Assembly (NCBI GenBank): GCA_030432925.1
Contig: JAUILT010000008.1
Location: forward strand, 1-50,842
Source: Bdellovibrionia bacterium
Lineage (GTDB): Bacteria; Bdellovibrionota; Bdellovibrionia; Bdellovibrionales; UBA1609
Direction: 5' to 3'
Length of the DNA: 50,842 bases
Shown piece after piece: positions 24,385 through 33,201 of this stretch; within the stretch, counting starts at the first letter, position 1; the number at the start of each line of letters is the position of its first letter. The translations under genes and the position numbers were made by a program. The notes beneath the pieces were generated by a model, which saw nothing but the letters and a program-made list of their open reading frames with translations, was not told the origin of the DNA and did not search any database.

Positions 24385-24437
24385 ATACCAATTCGATTTA
24401 AGTTTTTGAAACCGAAAAACTTAAACCGAATTGGTAT
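24385..24437. repeat. Long near-perfect inverted repeat (23-bp arms)
   Basis: Two 23-base arms separated by seven bases are complementary at all but one position, which can form a G-U pair. The ends read ATACCAATTCG and CGAATTGGTAT. It lies in a 260-base intergenic region 46 bases before the oxygenase gene and lacks a T-run, so it is not a standard terminator. A shorter relative with ends ATTATACCAA/TTGGTATAAT occurs at 39403-39431. It may be a REP/MITE-like repeat or an mRNA hairpin. The rest of 24224-24483 shows nothing else. Confidence 0.75.
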
Positions 24438-24483
24438 AAAACTGAGGATATAATCTTTCATCATAGTTCAAAAGGCCTGAGCA

Positions 24484-25230
24484 GTGATTTCGTTTGAAGG
24501 GCAAAAGTCTAAAGACCTTATTCAAAAAATTCAAATTCATGAGTCTGAACCCGTAGCTCTTAAAGGGATCTTCTCAACAAGTGATATTGAATGGTTAAAA
24601 AAGATTAAAGACGAAACCTTTACGCTTAAAAATCAAACTAGCGAAAAGCTGATTAATAGGGAGCGGAAACCTCTTGGAAGAATGGCCCATCCACAGGGGC
24701 AGGCAGCTAAAGATATTGAAGACCTGGTACGATATAAAATCAAAGACTGCACTGCTGGTAATTTTACTATGTCATTTACTTTTCATGAAAATTTCTTTCC
24801 CTATGGCATCCATACTGATGCGGCTTATGACTCTAGAGAGTACCTTTATAAACAAGGAGTTATTCCATTAGAAATCCATCCCCTTGATGCCAAAGTTTAC
24901 ACCGTAATTTTTCACCAAAAAGCCTATCATCCCATTAGCTACCCATCAGACATTGAAACTATCCAGACTCTGAAGCCCAAAGAATTAGCCGCCATACAAA
25001 ATCTGGATTCAGAAATAAAAATTGGTGATAAAGAGCTTTCAGATTATTGGCAAGGGACCAATGACAAAGAACGGTTTCGTGGTTTTGAAATTGCCCTGCC
25101 ATTTTGCTGGGTATTAGGTGACATGGCCCTGTGGGACCGAGCCCACCTACACTGCTCCTCGGATTTTAAAAATCATGGTATTGAGGGCAAGGTTGGCCTG
25201 ATGTGGGTGTCACGAAAAATTGCAGAGTAG
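24484..25230 (+). CDS. Probable 2-oxoglutarate/Fe(II)-dependent oxygenase
   Basis: A 248-residue protein of the prolyl-hydroxylase/phytanoyl-like fold type. The evidence is 'GIHTDAAYD' (the H-x-D iron motif), a preceding 'FTMSFTFHENFFPY', then 'AKVYTVIFHQKAY' and, near the C-terminus, 'GDMALWDRAHLHCSSDF', which would place the distal His, followed by 'GKVGLMWVSRK'. The Arg expected to bind 2-oxoglutarate may be the final R-K. The substrate is not visible. The start is GTG 24484. The gene stands alone after a long inverted repeat. Confidence 0.5.
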   Translation: MISFEGQKSKDLIQKIQIHESEPVALKGIFSTSDIEWLKKIKDETFTLKNQTSEKLINRERKPLGRMAHPQGQAAKDIEDLVRYKIKDCTAGNFTMSFTFHENFFPYGIHTDAAYDSREYLYKQGVIPLEIHPLDAKVYTVIFHQKAYHPISYPSDIETIQTLKPKELAAIQNLDSEIKIGDKELSDYWQGTNDKERFRGFEIALPFCWVLGDMALWDRAHLHCSSDFKNHGIEGKVGLMWVSRKIAE

Positions 25231-25361
25231 TGACACTTTTGGGCAGTACTTTTAGCTCAAACCTTATTTATTTTGACAAGAAGTTTCTTCCAAATGGCCT
25301 CCTGTTTGCTCCTTATTGGGCCGAAAGATTTTTTAAGGGACGTATTATTGAAGGAGTTTTC

Positions 25362-27080
25362 ATGGCACGTATAAGCCTCAATTTTCGCTTTTTCACTGCC
25401 ATTCTGGCAGCCTTAGTCGTGATCGGCCAACTCACGGCCTGTTCCAAAGATAGCAAAAAAGGAACACCCGTTTCTGAGAAGAGTACAAGTGGAGCTTATT
25501 CGGAGGGTCAAATCAGCACTGAGCAGCAGACGAACTCCAATCACCTGAATGCTCGTGGATCAGACCAGGACTTCCAAGAGGAGACACAAGTCAGCTCTTC
25601 AGCTCCCCCCGCCAACGCCTCTCAACAGCCAGTAGAAGAACAAGGCACCAGTCTTGAAATTCGCACAACACCTATCAGCGAACTGACTCTAGCACCTACG
25701 TCGAACGATTCCTCTCTTGCTAATCCTGACAGCATGGGGCTTGGAGGTGAACTGACCATTAATAGAAGTAACATCGGTGATTATTACCAAGACCTGGTGG
25801 CCATGGCCCCAGACTACAACAACGTTCATATTCGGGCTAACCACAGAGATTACCCCCCAATCACAACTTTAGGAACGGACTCCAAAAAGCGCTTTGATTT
25901 TACAGACTACAGTGATGATATTCTTCTGAACACAGCACTCCGACTGTCCATGAAAACCTCTGGAGGCGGCTACAGTGATATTTCAGCTGGTGACAATGAC
26001 TTTCTTCCGCAAGAATTTTTTAACGATAGCCAAACCTTTGCTGCAAATATAAAAGATATCCGATCTCAAGTGACGCCCTATATAGCTGGTCAACAAAGGT
26101 ACTCTATTGCCACAGTAAAAGTAGTCTATGAATATGAGGGAACCAACCGAGAGATTGATTTTTACGGAATCGTCAACGAAAACACTCGACAGGTGGAGTT
26201 AGCTCAAGTGACTCCGACAGGGCGCCCTGCCCCCGAGCATGACTTTCAAGGCTATTTAACGTGCATGGATACAGCTGATGCCCCTGGCGGCAAGTGCACC
26301 AATAGCATTCTGGTCATTGAACAAGTCGCTCACGGTAAGATCTGCAAGCGGGTATTTGCCGTTCTCAGACATATGCATGTAGGTATATCTATCAATCGTG
26401 ACGATTACAGAAGTTACTTTGATGAAGTCAACCCTCAAAAAAGAGCTTTTTTACAGTACTTGGTCAATACAGCTGTGACCAGAAGGTACTCGAGTGGTTA
26501 TTATGTTCCTGAAGACGGTGATGATTTACTTTTAACTCTGACTGGCGAGTTGAGGGCTCAAGGTCAGCCAGCCTTAACTCTACCATCCCCATTTATGGAG
26601 CGAGTGACGACAAGAACCTTCGCTATAGCTCATGGTTATGGCGAAACAGAGCTCCTTATGAGAGAGTCCGATTATGATGAACATCACCCCAGAGAACTTT
26701 CAAACCCCTCTCTAAAAGACCACCGCAAAGACGTGTTCCGACTGGTCGGCCCTTTAGCCCGAGCTATTCCTCTGAATAATAAAAGTGCTTTAATTGAAAT
26801 CGATGGATTTATTCAAGACGAGGTCGAGGCCTGGGTAAGACCCAACCAAGGCGAACCTCTTTACTCCAACTTGGTCAGTTCGGCTGAAATTGTTGGTAAT
26901 GATGGGCGTGGCACTATAGAAGTAAAGTATAATTTTGGAAGTAACTCTTCTCTAATGGTTGTCTATAAAGCAAACAATGTGAATGTCAGAGACCCACGCA
27001 GCATAAGACTGTACCCCTACCAAGGGCGACAGGCTCCAGAGAATATCACTAAAGATATGATGCCTCTCCCCTTCTTCTAG
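25362..27080 (+). CDS. Large predicted lipoprotein, unrecognised
   Basis: ATG 25362 is preceded by AAGGAG; an upstream in-frame ATG at 25203 would add residues that overlap the oxygenase gene and hide the signal, so it is rejected. The signal ends 'ALVVIGQLTAC' with lipobox Cys. A Ser/Thr/Gln-rich linker of about 110 residues follows, then a folded region of about 430 residues with no recognised domain. It contains 'CMDTADAPGGKC' and 'CKRVFAVLRHMHVG', four cysteines that could form two disulphides. The TIGR02147 gene follows after 175 bases; such pairing is common in Bdellovibrio-like genomes. Confidence 0.65.
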   Translation: MARISLNFRFFTAILAALVVIGQLTACSKDSKKGTPVSEKSTSGAYSEGQISTEQQTNSNHLNARGSDQDFQEETQVSSSAPPANASQQPVEEQGTSLEIRTTPISELTLAPTSNDSSLANPDSMGLGGELTINRSNIGDYYQDLVAMAPDYNNVHIRANHRDYPPITTLGTDSKKRFDFTDYSDDILLNTALRLSMKTSGGGYSDISAGDNDFLPQEFFNDSQTFAANIKDIRSQVTPYIAGQQRYSIATVKVVYEYEGTNREIDFYGIVNENTRQVELAQVTPTGRPAPEHDFQGYLTCMDTADAPGGKCTNSILVIEQVAHGKICKRVFAVLRHMHVGISINRDDYRSYFDEVNPQKRAFLQYLVNTAVTRRYSSGYYVPEDGDDLLLTLTGELRAQGQPALTLPSPFMERVTTRTFAIAHGYGETELLMRESDYDEHHPRELSNPSLKDHRKDVFRLVGPLARAIPLNNKSALIEIDGFIQDEVEAWVRPNQGEPLYSNLVSSAEIVGNDGRGTIEVKYNFGSNSSLMVVYKANNVNVRDPRSIRLYPYQGRQAPENITKDMMPLPFF

Positions 27081-27255
27081 TTATCGCGAGGGAAAATAAA
27101 GAGGAGAGGCCCTAAAAATTGAGCAAGTAGATGGTCGACGCAATGCTGCAAGCACGATCACCCTTGCCAAAAAACTTGTTTCGCCCAAGGCAAAGTGTGA
27201 AGATAACTGCGAGTAATTTCTGCGATTGAGACCGACAACAAGAGAGAATTCAACA

Positions 27256-28170
27256 GTGAGTACGGTGGACAAACATCAAGCCCAATGGGCCAGTCGTTTT
27301 AAAAAGTTCAATCAACGCCCCACCCTTTCCAGTTATACAGATTTTCGTAGATACCTATATGATTTCTATTCTTATAAAAAGCTTGCAACAGTGGACAGTA
27401 TTCGTCCTTATTCCTATGCCCACTTCTCTGCTGCCGCGGATATCAAAAGCCCCAATTACCTAAAGTTGATTATTGATGGACAAAGAAACCTGTCAAAGCA
27501 GATGATTATTAAGTTCTCAAGAGCCCTTGGCCACACAAAAGCTGAGCATGAAGAATTCAGCGCCCTGGTCATGTATGGCCAGGCCAAGAATCCGGCTGAG
27601 AGAAATCAGTATTTGAAAGTACTTTCTGAAATTCGTGTGAACAACAAAATCAAAGAAGGAAAGATTCAATCCCAGGACTACGAATCTATCACTAGTTGGG
27701 TGATGTGGGTGTTGTTTGCTATGGCTGAACAGAAAAATGTGGACTTCAATGTCGACAACTTAAAAAAATTGATTGGCAACAAAGCCAGTAAAGACGAAAT
27801 TAAATCTGGCCTAGATCACCTGGTTGAAAGAGGAGATCTCGTCAGGAATCCTGAAACAGGTGAAGTTTCTAAAGGCCGAGAGATGATGACCGGTGGACAG
27901 AATATCCCTGTGGAACTTGTACGTAAGCTACAGGCAGAGTTGATTTACCTGGGTCTGGAGTCCCTGTTTCAGGATCGCCCCCAGGACAGGGAGTTCGGTG
28001 CTATGACTATGGCTCTCACTGAAGATGAGTTTGAAGCATTGAAGTTTGAAGTTCGCCAAATGCGTAAGCGCTGGTCCAAGGATCACTCAGTCAAAAGAAA
28101 ATCTGAAAAAGGCGATCGCGTTTTTCAAATCAACTTTCAATTATTTCCAATTACAAAATCAAGAAAATAA
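27256..28170 (+). CDS. TIGR02147/DUF4423 family protein
   Basis: The N-terminus is typical of TIGR02147: 'TDFRRYLYDFYSYKK', then 'YSYAHFSAAADIKSPNYLKLIIDGQRNLS' in two parts resembling a helix-turn-helix. The C-terminal half is DUF4423: 'GDLVRNPETGEVSKG', 'MTMALTEDEFEALKFEVRQM' and 'DRVFQINFQLFPIT'. The family is found in Fibrobacteres and Bdellovibrionota and is thought to be regulatory; no member is well characterised to my knowledge. GTG 27256 has GAGAG upstream; TTG 27226 is an in-frame alternative. Confidence 0.85.
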   Translation: MSTVDKHQAQWASRFKKFNQRPTLSSYTDFRRYLYDFYSYKKLATVDSIRPYSYAHFSAAADIKSPNYLKLIIDGQRNLSKQMIIKFSRALGHTKAEHEEFSALVMYGQAKNPAERNQYLKVLSEIRVNNKIKEGKIQSQDYESITSWVMWVLFAMAEQKNVDFNVDNLKKLIGNKASKDEIKSGLDHLVERGDLVRNPETGEVSKGREMMTGGQNIPVELVRKLQAELIYLGLESLFQDRPQDREFGAMTMALTEDEFEALKFEVRQMRKRWSKDHSVKRKSEKGDRVFQINFQLFPITKSRK

Positions 28171-28203
28171 CAAGCTTTGGTAATTTGAGTAAAGTATAAA
28201 GAC

Positions 28204-28290
28204 TCAGGCCCTGGCATTGAGCGAGAAGGAACTGGCTGGTTCCTAGCTTTCGAGGGGGGGGAGGGGAAAGTGCCCAATGCCAAAGCCTGA
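28204..28290. ncRNA. Candidate structured RNA or complex hairpin (function unknown)
   Basis: Two 16-base arms (28204-28219 and 28275-28290) pair at 14 positions and enclose 55 bases. Inside, GGAAC-N6-GTTCC forms a nested hairpin (28228-28243) with a flanking CGAGAA/TTTCG extension, next to a G-tract (8 G, A, 4 G). The nested pairing and lack of a T-run argue against a simple terminator. It follows the TIGR02147 gene in a 308-base gap with no supportable coding frame. Either strand could be the transcribed one. The rest of 28171-28478 shows nothing else. Confidence 0.4.
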
Positions 28291-28478
28291 AAACACAAAC
28301 GTTCTACACTTCCATACATCAGCAAGGGCTGGGCCATACTCAATTCAAATAAACAGCACTTTGGGCAGAGCTGGTGGTGACAAAAACTGTTTAATGGCAC
28401 CTTCTAGTGACAAATATTGCGAGAACCGCCCCTTGCCCCTCTCCGCGCGCTTGCAAAGAACGAATAGAAATCAAAAAA

Positions 28479-28907
28479 TCAGTATGAGAGCTCGCGAAAG
28501 TCGTTGTCCTGAGTAGAAGCTTTTCTAACGCCCCTAGAAGGAAGGGTATTTTGAATACGAATGTCCTCAATGCAGCGATCAAACCTTGAAGAAAATGCCA
28601 AACTCACGTGAAAGCCGCTGGACATAGCCGATTTTAACATCGCCAGCTGGGGGCTTCCGTGAAGCTGGTTTTTTGCGCTCTGAATACTCTCATAGCAAAC
28701 TCTAGCCGTCTCAATACTTCCATCGGCCGTCTTTACCTTAACAATGAGGCGGTCTGCTTCATCGTCAATCGCAATGGTCTTCACTGTGCCAGCAATAGAG
28801 TTTTCAGCCACATGGTTACCTTTCCAGATAGACCAACCCTGCCAATTTGCAAATACAAAAGGGCTCGAGCCCAAAACAGTAATAAGGGATATAATTATAA
28901 ACTTCAT
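28479..28907 (-). CDS. Secreted protein of unknown function
   Basis: ATG 28907 (after AAGGATA) starts a clear signal peptide, 'MKFIIISLITVLGSSPFVFA'. The mature protein of about 120 residues has a beta-rich core ('VKTIAIDDEADRLIVKVKTA', 'SIETARVCYESI', 'GFHVSLAFSSRFDRCIEDI') with two cysteines that could form a disulphide. The C-terminus is basic and polar. No family is recognised. An in-frame start at 28958 lacks support because the signal peptide begins internally. Confidence 0.65.
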   Translation of the reverse strand: MKFIIISLITVLGSSPFVFANWQGWSIWKGNHVAENSIAGTVKTIAIDDEADRLIVKVKTADGSIETARVCYESIQSAKNQLHGSPQLAMLKSAMSSGFHVSLAFSSRFDRCIEDIRIQNTLPSRGVRKASTQDNDFRELSY

Positions 28908-29147
28908 AGCTATCCTTAGAGCATCCGTCGTGCCAGATGCCCCCAAAGATCGCAACAATTTTTGTGAGCTTTTTCAGTAAGTTAAAATTCTTATCTGATT
29001 TCAAATGCTTATTAAGACGCTGCTGGACAAATTCTGCTCAACGCATGTAAAACTTTTAAACGGATATTATTGAAAAAATCTCTGCCCTTTTTTTCAAGCC
29101 ATTACTGGTGGAAAATAGCAAAAAACGGTGAACCAGAACAGGAGAGC

Positions 29148-29939
29148 CTATAGATGCAAGTCAGACTTTTTGGCGAGAAAATCTACCTCATACTGATAGT
29201 CTGATAGCCATTTTTTAAGATTACGATAGTCCGGGCAATGGTGTTGAACCAAGTGCCAAAACCTCTGCGAGTGATCTTGAAATTTCAAATGAGCTAACTC
29301 ATGCACAACTACGTAACGAGCCACCTCCAAGGGCATAACTTCTAGCTTCCAATTCAGTGAAATTTTTCCTTCACTGGAACAACTGCCCCAACGAGTTTTT
29401 TGAGAACGATAAGAAATCGCCGTAGGCTGAAGCTCCATCTCCTTAGACACTCCACGCACAACCTCTCCCAGGTGAGCTTTGCCAGATTTTTTATAGGCTT
29501 CCCTTAACCAATTCTTCAGTTCTTCCCAAGAGTATTTCTCTAAGTCATGAGTAAATATAAGTTGGTCTTCAAAAAAGTAAAATTTGGGCTTCTTTTTACT
29601 TTTAATATTTTCCATCACCAATGGAATGCTCCGCCCTCTGTATAAAAATAGCTCCCCTGGCACAAATTGTTTTTTGGGGTAACTTTGGCGCAGCTGTTCA
29701 AACTCTTTTTGAGATTTCTCCACCCAACTTTTATTGCTCAAGAGAAATTTTTGAATCTCAGTAATTTTGCAAGTTTTGGAACAGGTCACCCGAACCAAAC
29801 CACTGGGGCGAACCTTCATAGAAATCGAACGCTGCCAAGGGCGACGCAGAATATCCACGTGTAGAGATTCCAGCCATTGCTGATCATTGGCGAGAGGCTT
29901 TCGTTTTTGAATGAGAGTTTGAAAAAAACTGAGCTGCAT
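29148..29939 (-). CDS. YgjP-like (DUF45/M48-type) zinc metallopeptidase
   Basis: A 263-residue protein of the YgjP/DUF45 family. The C-terminal third holds 'TRWGSCSSEGKISLNWKL', the zinc site 'VVVHELAHLKFQDHSQRFW' (HELAH plus a distal His in 'FQDHSQRFW') and 'CPDYRNLKKWL', the complete family signature. The N-terminal half is the usual beta-rich part ('SGLVRVTCSK', 'PGELFLYRGRSIPLV'). The length is slightly above the typical 230-250. The enzyme is cytoplasmic and its physiological substrate is unknown. It is divergent from srkA with a 57-base gap. Confidence 0.88.
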   Translation of the reverse strand: MQLSFFQTLIQKRKPLANDQQWLESLHVDILRRPWQRSISMKVRPSGLVRVTCSKTCKITEIQKFLLSNKSWVEKSQKEFEQLRQSYPKKQFVPGELFLYRGRSIPLVMENIKSKKKPKFYFFEDQLIFTHDLEKYSWEELKNWLREAYKKSGKAHLGEVVRGVSKEMELQPTAISYRSQKTRWGSCSSEGKISLNWKLEVMPLEVARYVVVHELAHLKFQDHSQRFWHLVQHHCPDYRNLKKWLSDYQYEVDFLAKKSDLHL

Positions 29940-29996
29940 AAAACCCAGTAATCATCATCTTGCTTTAAAAAAAACTCAAGAATAGAATTTCAAGAT

Positions 29997-30983
29997 ATGG
30001 ATATATCTCAGTCCTTTTATCAGTTAACGCCGGAAGTTGTGCTCTCCGGCGTTGAAAGCTCCGGATACTTGACAACTGGAGAATATGTTCAACTTAACTC
30101 TTATGAAAATAGGGTGTTTGATATCTTTCTCGAGAAGACTTCAAAAGACTTTGAGACTCTGAGGGGACGTATTATTGCTAAGTTCTATCGCCCCAATCGT
30201 TGGACAGAAAAAGCACTTTTAGAAGAGCATTTTTTTGAACAAGAGCTGGCAGCCCAAGGGCAACCCATTATTTCACCCATTGAGCTAAGTCATGGAAAAA
30301 CATTGGGTGTAGAAAATCATTTGTTTTTTTCCCTATTTCCAAAGTGCTTTGGCCGCATGCCTCAGGAACTGAACTTGGAGGAGTTAAAAAGCGTAGGGCG
30401 ATTACTGGCTCGTATGCATAACTGTGGTGAGCAAAAAGACTTTGAACACCGTGCCTGGCTAACTCCTGAGGAGTTTGGCTGGCCAGCCCTGGATTACATA
30501 GAACCCTTTGCAGCGCCTGAGGTCTGGACTCGCTACGAAGAGGCCGCTACTCACATTTTACATTGGCTAGAAGAACACCTGAATGAAAATGAATTTATTC
30601 GAGTGCATGGAGACTGCCATAAAGGCAACTTACTCCAAGCAGATAACAAAGATGGAAGCAAAGAGTTTTTCTTTGTAGATTTTGATGACACTGTCATGGG
30701 CCCCGTAGCTCAGGATTTTTGGATGCTGTTTTCTGGAGACAGGAACACCAGTCAGCAGGAGATCGACTCCATCCTTGATGGCTACGAAGAGCTCAGGGCC
30801 TTTCCTGATGGACAGTTGAGATTGTTTGAAGGCTTGAGGGGACTAAGAATCATTCATTACGCCGGCTGGATCGCTCGTCGCTGGGAGGACCCCATATTTC
30901 CTCATATTTTTCCACAATACAGGGACTACACCTATTGGGCTGAAGAAGTTGAAGCCTTAGAGAAGATCGCTTGGAGCCTTTGA
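29997..30983 (+). CDS. srkA: Stress response kinase A (YihE/RdoA family)
   Basis: 328 residues, the same length as the E. coli enzyme. 'GYLTTGEYVQLNSYENRVFDI' and 'IIAKFYRPNRWTEKALLEEH' form the nucleotide-binding lobe. 'RVHGDCHKGNLL' is the catalytic loop with Asp, and 'FFVDFDDTVMGPVAQDFWML' carries the metal-binding DFDD. Members are Ser/Thr protein kinases that protect cells under envelope or oxidative stress. The gene is monocistronic and ends before a terminator at 31084-31106. Confidence 0.93.
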   Translation: MDISQSFYQLTPEVVLSGVESSGYLTTGEYVQLNSYENRVFDIFLEKTSKDFETLRGRIIAKFYRPNRWTEKALLEEHFFEQELAAQGQPIISPIELSHGKTLGVENHLFFSLFPKCFGRMPQELNLEELKSVGRLLARMHNCGEQKDFEHRAWLTPEEFGWPALDYIEPFAAPEVWTRYEEAATHILHWLEEHLNENEFIRVHGDCHKGNLLQADNKDGSKEFFFVDFDDTVMGPVAQDFWMLFSGDRNTSQQEIDSILDGYEELRAFPDGQLRLFEGLRGLRIIHYAGWIARRWEDPIFPHIFPQYRDYTYWAEEVEALEKIAWSL

Positions 30984-31083
30984 CAATAGGCCAGATCTGT
31001 ATAAAAACTGATTGACGGGCTGAGTCATTAGGCTCGGCCTTGATTGCCTACGTGCGTATGCACTATGTTTTCGCCATTGACTG

Positions 31084-31106
31084 AAAGCCTGACTTTAGGC
31101 TTTTTT
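31084..31106 (+). terminator. Rho-independent terminator after srkA
   Basis: AAAGCCT, a six-base loop and AGGCTTT form a seven-base stem followed by T residues. It separates srkA from the SRP RNA gene. A second hairpin (GGGCTGAG/CTCGGCC, 31017-31039) lies between the stop codon and this terminator. Confidence 0.7.
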
Positions 31107-31113
31107 CAATTTT

Positions 31114-31213
31114 GGGGCTGGGTCCCATACAATAGTTAATTTTTGTGAATCCCGCCAGATCCGGAAGGAAGCAACGGTAGCTTAAATTCTATGTGCTATG
31201 GGGTGCCTAGCCA
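31114..31213 (+). ncRNA. ffs: Signal recognition particle RNA (small bacterial 4.5S type)
   Basis: The conserved apical domain is visible as GCCAGATCCGGAAGGAAGCAACGGTAG (read in two parts around 31154-31180), with the symmetric GGAA tetraloop and Ffh-binding bases. The ends GGGGCTGGGTCCCATA and TATGGGGTGCCTAGCC pair to close the rod, and a run of T follows at 31214. The RNA binds Ffh and targets nascent membrane proteins. Its location immediately before dnaX is conserved in many bacteria. Confidence 0.93.
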
Positions 31214-31238
31214 CTTTTTTTCTTAAGGGGATTTCTCT

Positions 31239-32864
31239 TTGTCTTATCAAGTGATTGCCCGTAAATGGCGGCCCAAAAAATTTGCTGAGCTGGTGGGACA
31301 AAATCATGTCAGCCAGACGCTTATCAACGCCCTCAAAAATGATCGCCTTCACCATGCTCTTTTGTTCACTGGCCCCAGAGGGACAGGAAAAACCTCCACG
31401 GCCCGAATTCTCGCCAAAGAACTGCGTTGTCCAGATGACCCTACAGGAGAGTCCGAGGAGGCCAGAGACATTGCTACCGGTCGCTCAGTGGATGTCATTG
31501 AAATCGATGGAGCCTCCAACAACGGTGTGGACGCCATTCGTGAACTGCGTGAAACTGTGGGTTACATGCCCTCATCCGGCAGGTTCAAAATCTACATCAT
31601 TGATGAAGTCCATATGCTTTCCACAGCGGCGTTCAATGCCCTGCTGAAAACATTAGAGGAACCTCCAGATCACGTTGTATTTATTATGGCCACCACCGAG
31701 GTTCATAAAATACCAAATACCATTTTATCTCGCTGCCAGCGGTTTGACTTTCGCCGTATTTCATTAAAAGCCATCGCCGATCATCTCCTCGAAATCTGCA
31801 AAGCTGATGACGTGAAAGCGGCCCCTGAAGCCCTATGGGCTGTGGCCCGTCAGGGGGATGGATCCATGCGAGATTCCCAAAGCCTTCTAGACCAGGTCAT
31901 CACCTTTGCCAATGGCGATATCACCATTGAGAAGGTTTCTGAAATTCTGGGTCTGACCGACCGAGCACTTTTGATGAAGGCTTTGACAGCCATTATCAAA
32001 AAGGACTCTCAAGCCGCTCTGGATGTGATCGACTCCCTATTTCAGGCCGGTTACGACTCCACACTATTTGCTGAAGACCTTCTGGAACAGATCCGAAATA
32101 CTCTGATTATTAAAACTCATCGAGAGTCAGCTGAAAGAATTCTGGATGTGGCCCCTTCTGAAGTTGAAGCTCTCGGAGAGCTAGCTTTGAATATGTCTCC
32201 GGAAGACCTGCACCTGCTTTTTGATATGATGCTCAAGGGCCTGACTGATCTGACCCGAGCCGGAGACCCAAGGATTATTCTTGAGATGCTAATCCTAAGA
32301 ATGGTCACTGCTCCCAAAATTGAGCCTTTACTCAACTACACAGCTCTAACCCCTTTAGCTTCACAAAAAAAAAACTCTTCATTGAGAGCTAATACACCCA
32401 CAACACTGCCGCCCGAGCCACAGGTGACCTCTGTTCACTCCAAGCCCTACAATGAGTCCCGTTCTCCAGAAGAAAACTGGTGTGAACTGGTTCAGAATAT
32501 CAAAAAAGTGAATGGCATTATCGGGGCCCAGCTGGAGAACACTTTTCTTGAGAAAAAAGAAGGGCAAGTTCTGCATATTGGTGTCCCCGGTCGGCTGAAG
32601 TTTCTCTACGAAAAAATGAATCATGAGAAGTTTCGCAGCCGAATGACCAACTACATCACCACTTACTGGGGCCCCGGTTTTGAGATTGACCTGCATGTAG
32701 ATTCTGGAGGGCAACAAAGCCTGACTCCAAAGCAAGCCCTCGAAAAGCAGCGACAAGAAAAACAACGCCAGATGCGTGCCCGTGTGGAGGCTCATCCCTT
32801 TTTAAAGACAGTCAGTGAAGTATTTAAGACAGAAATAAAATCTATAAAGGAGATCAAGAGATGA
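31239..32864 (+). CDS. dnaX: DNA polymerase III subunit gamma/tau
   Basis: The clamp-loader ATPase begins 'YQVIARKWRPKKFAELVGQ'. Walker A is GPRGTGKTS (45-53), Walker B is DEVH (122-125), sensor 1 follows in 'HVVFIMATTEVHKIPNTILSRCQRF', and domain III is complete. The C-terminal region resembles the tau segment. The zinc module usually formed by C-x8-C-x2-C-x2-C between Walker A and 'DVIEIDGASN' is absent: only Cys64 remains and the loop is short. The start is TTG 31239 after AAGGGG, near-consensus for the family N-terminus. It overlaps ybaB by four bases (ATGA). Confidence 0.95.
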   Translation: MSYQVIARKWRPKKFAELVGQNHVSQTLINALKNDRLHHALLFTGPRGTGKTSTARILAKELRCPDDPTGESEEARDIATGRSVDVIEIDGASNNGVDAIRELRETVGYMPSSGRFKIYIIDEVHMLSTAAFNALLKTLEEPPDHVVFIMATTEVHKIPNTILSRCQRFDFRRISLKAIADHLLEICKADDVKAAPEALWAVARQGDGSMRDSQSLLDQVITFANGDITIEKVSEILGLTDRALLMKALTAIIKKDSQAALDVIDSLFQAGYDSTLFAEDLLEQIRNTLIIKTHRESAERILDVAPSEVEALGELALNMSPEDLHLLFDMMLKGLTDLTRAGDPRIILEMLILRMVTAPKIEPLLNYTALTPLASQKKNSSLRANTPTTLPPEPQVTSVHSKPYNESRSPEENWCELVQNIKKVNGIIGAQLENTFLEKKEGQVLHIGVPGRLKFLYEKMNHEKFRSRMTNYITTYWGPGFEIDLHVDSGGQQSLTPKQALEKQRQEKQRQMRARVEAHPFLKTVSEVFKTEIKSIKEIKR

Positions 32865-33184
32865 AAGGTTTTGGAGGCGGCATGCAGCAGCTGATGAGGC
32901 AGGCCAACCAGATGCAAAACAAGATGAAGAAACTGCAAGAAGAGCTGGCAGAAAAAGAGTTCGAAGGCACTTCCGGCGGCGGAGCTGTCACCGTTAAAGC
33001 TACCGGCGCACAAGTAATTTCAGCTGTCACCATTGATGAAGAGGTCGTCAAGGCTGAAGATGTGGAAATGCTGCAGGATTTGATTTTGACAGCAGCCAAT
33101 GATGCGTTGAAAGTATCCAAAGACACTTCTGAGGCGGAGATGTCAAAAATCACTGGTGGCTTCCCAATGCCGGGAATGTTCTAA
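32861..33184 (+). CDS. ybaB: YbaB/EbfC family nucleoid-associated protein
   Basis: A 107-residue DNA-binding protein of the YbaB/EbfC family. The N-terminal helix is 'MQQLMRQANQMQNKMKKLQEELAEK', split here by a Gly-rich start, and the core strand is 'FEGTSGGGAVTVKATG' with 'VISAVTIDEE'. The C-terminus has the typical 'GGFPMPGMF'. It is coupled to dnaX and recR as in most bacteria, which suggests a role in DNA replication or recombination. Confidence 0.95.
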   Translation: MKGFGGGMQQLMRQANQMQNKMKKLQEELAEKEFEGTSGGGAVTVKATGAQVISAVTIDEEVVKAEDVEMLQDLILTAANDALKVSKDTSEAEMSKITGGFPMPGMF

Positions 33185-33201
33185 AACACGCTGAGGGAAA
33201 T

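Noticed and set aside
25203-25361. N-terminal extension of the large lipoprotein
   Set aside because: It overlaps the oxygenase gene, hides the signal peptide and lacks a ribosome binding site, whereas ATG 25362 has AAGGAG and starts a clear lipoprotein signal.
28277-28516. 79-codon frame in the gap after the TIGR02147 gene
   Set aside because: It begins inside the 3' arm of the structured repeat, has no ribosome binding site and an irregular composition, and overlaps the end of the opposite secreted-protein gene.
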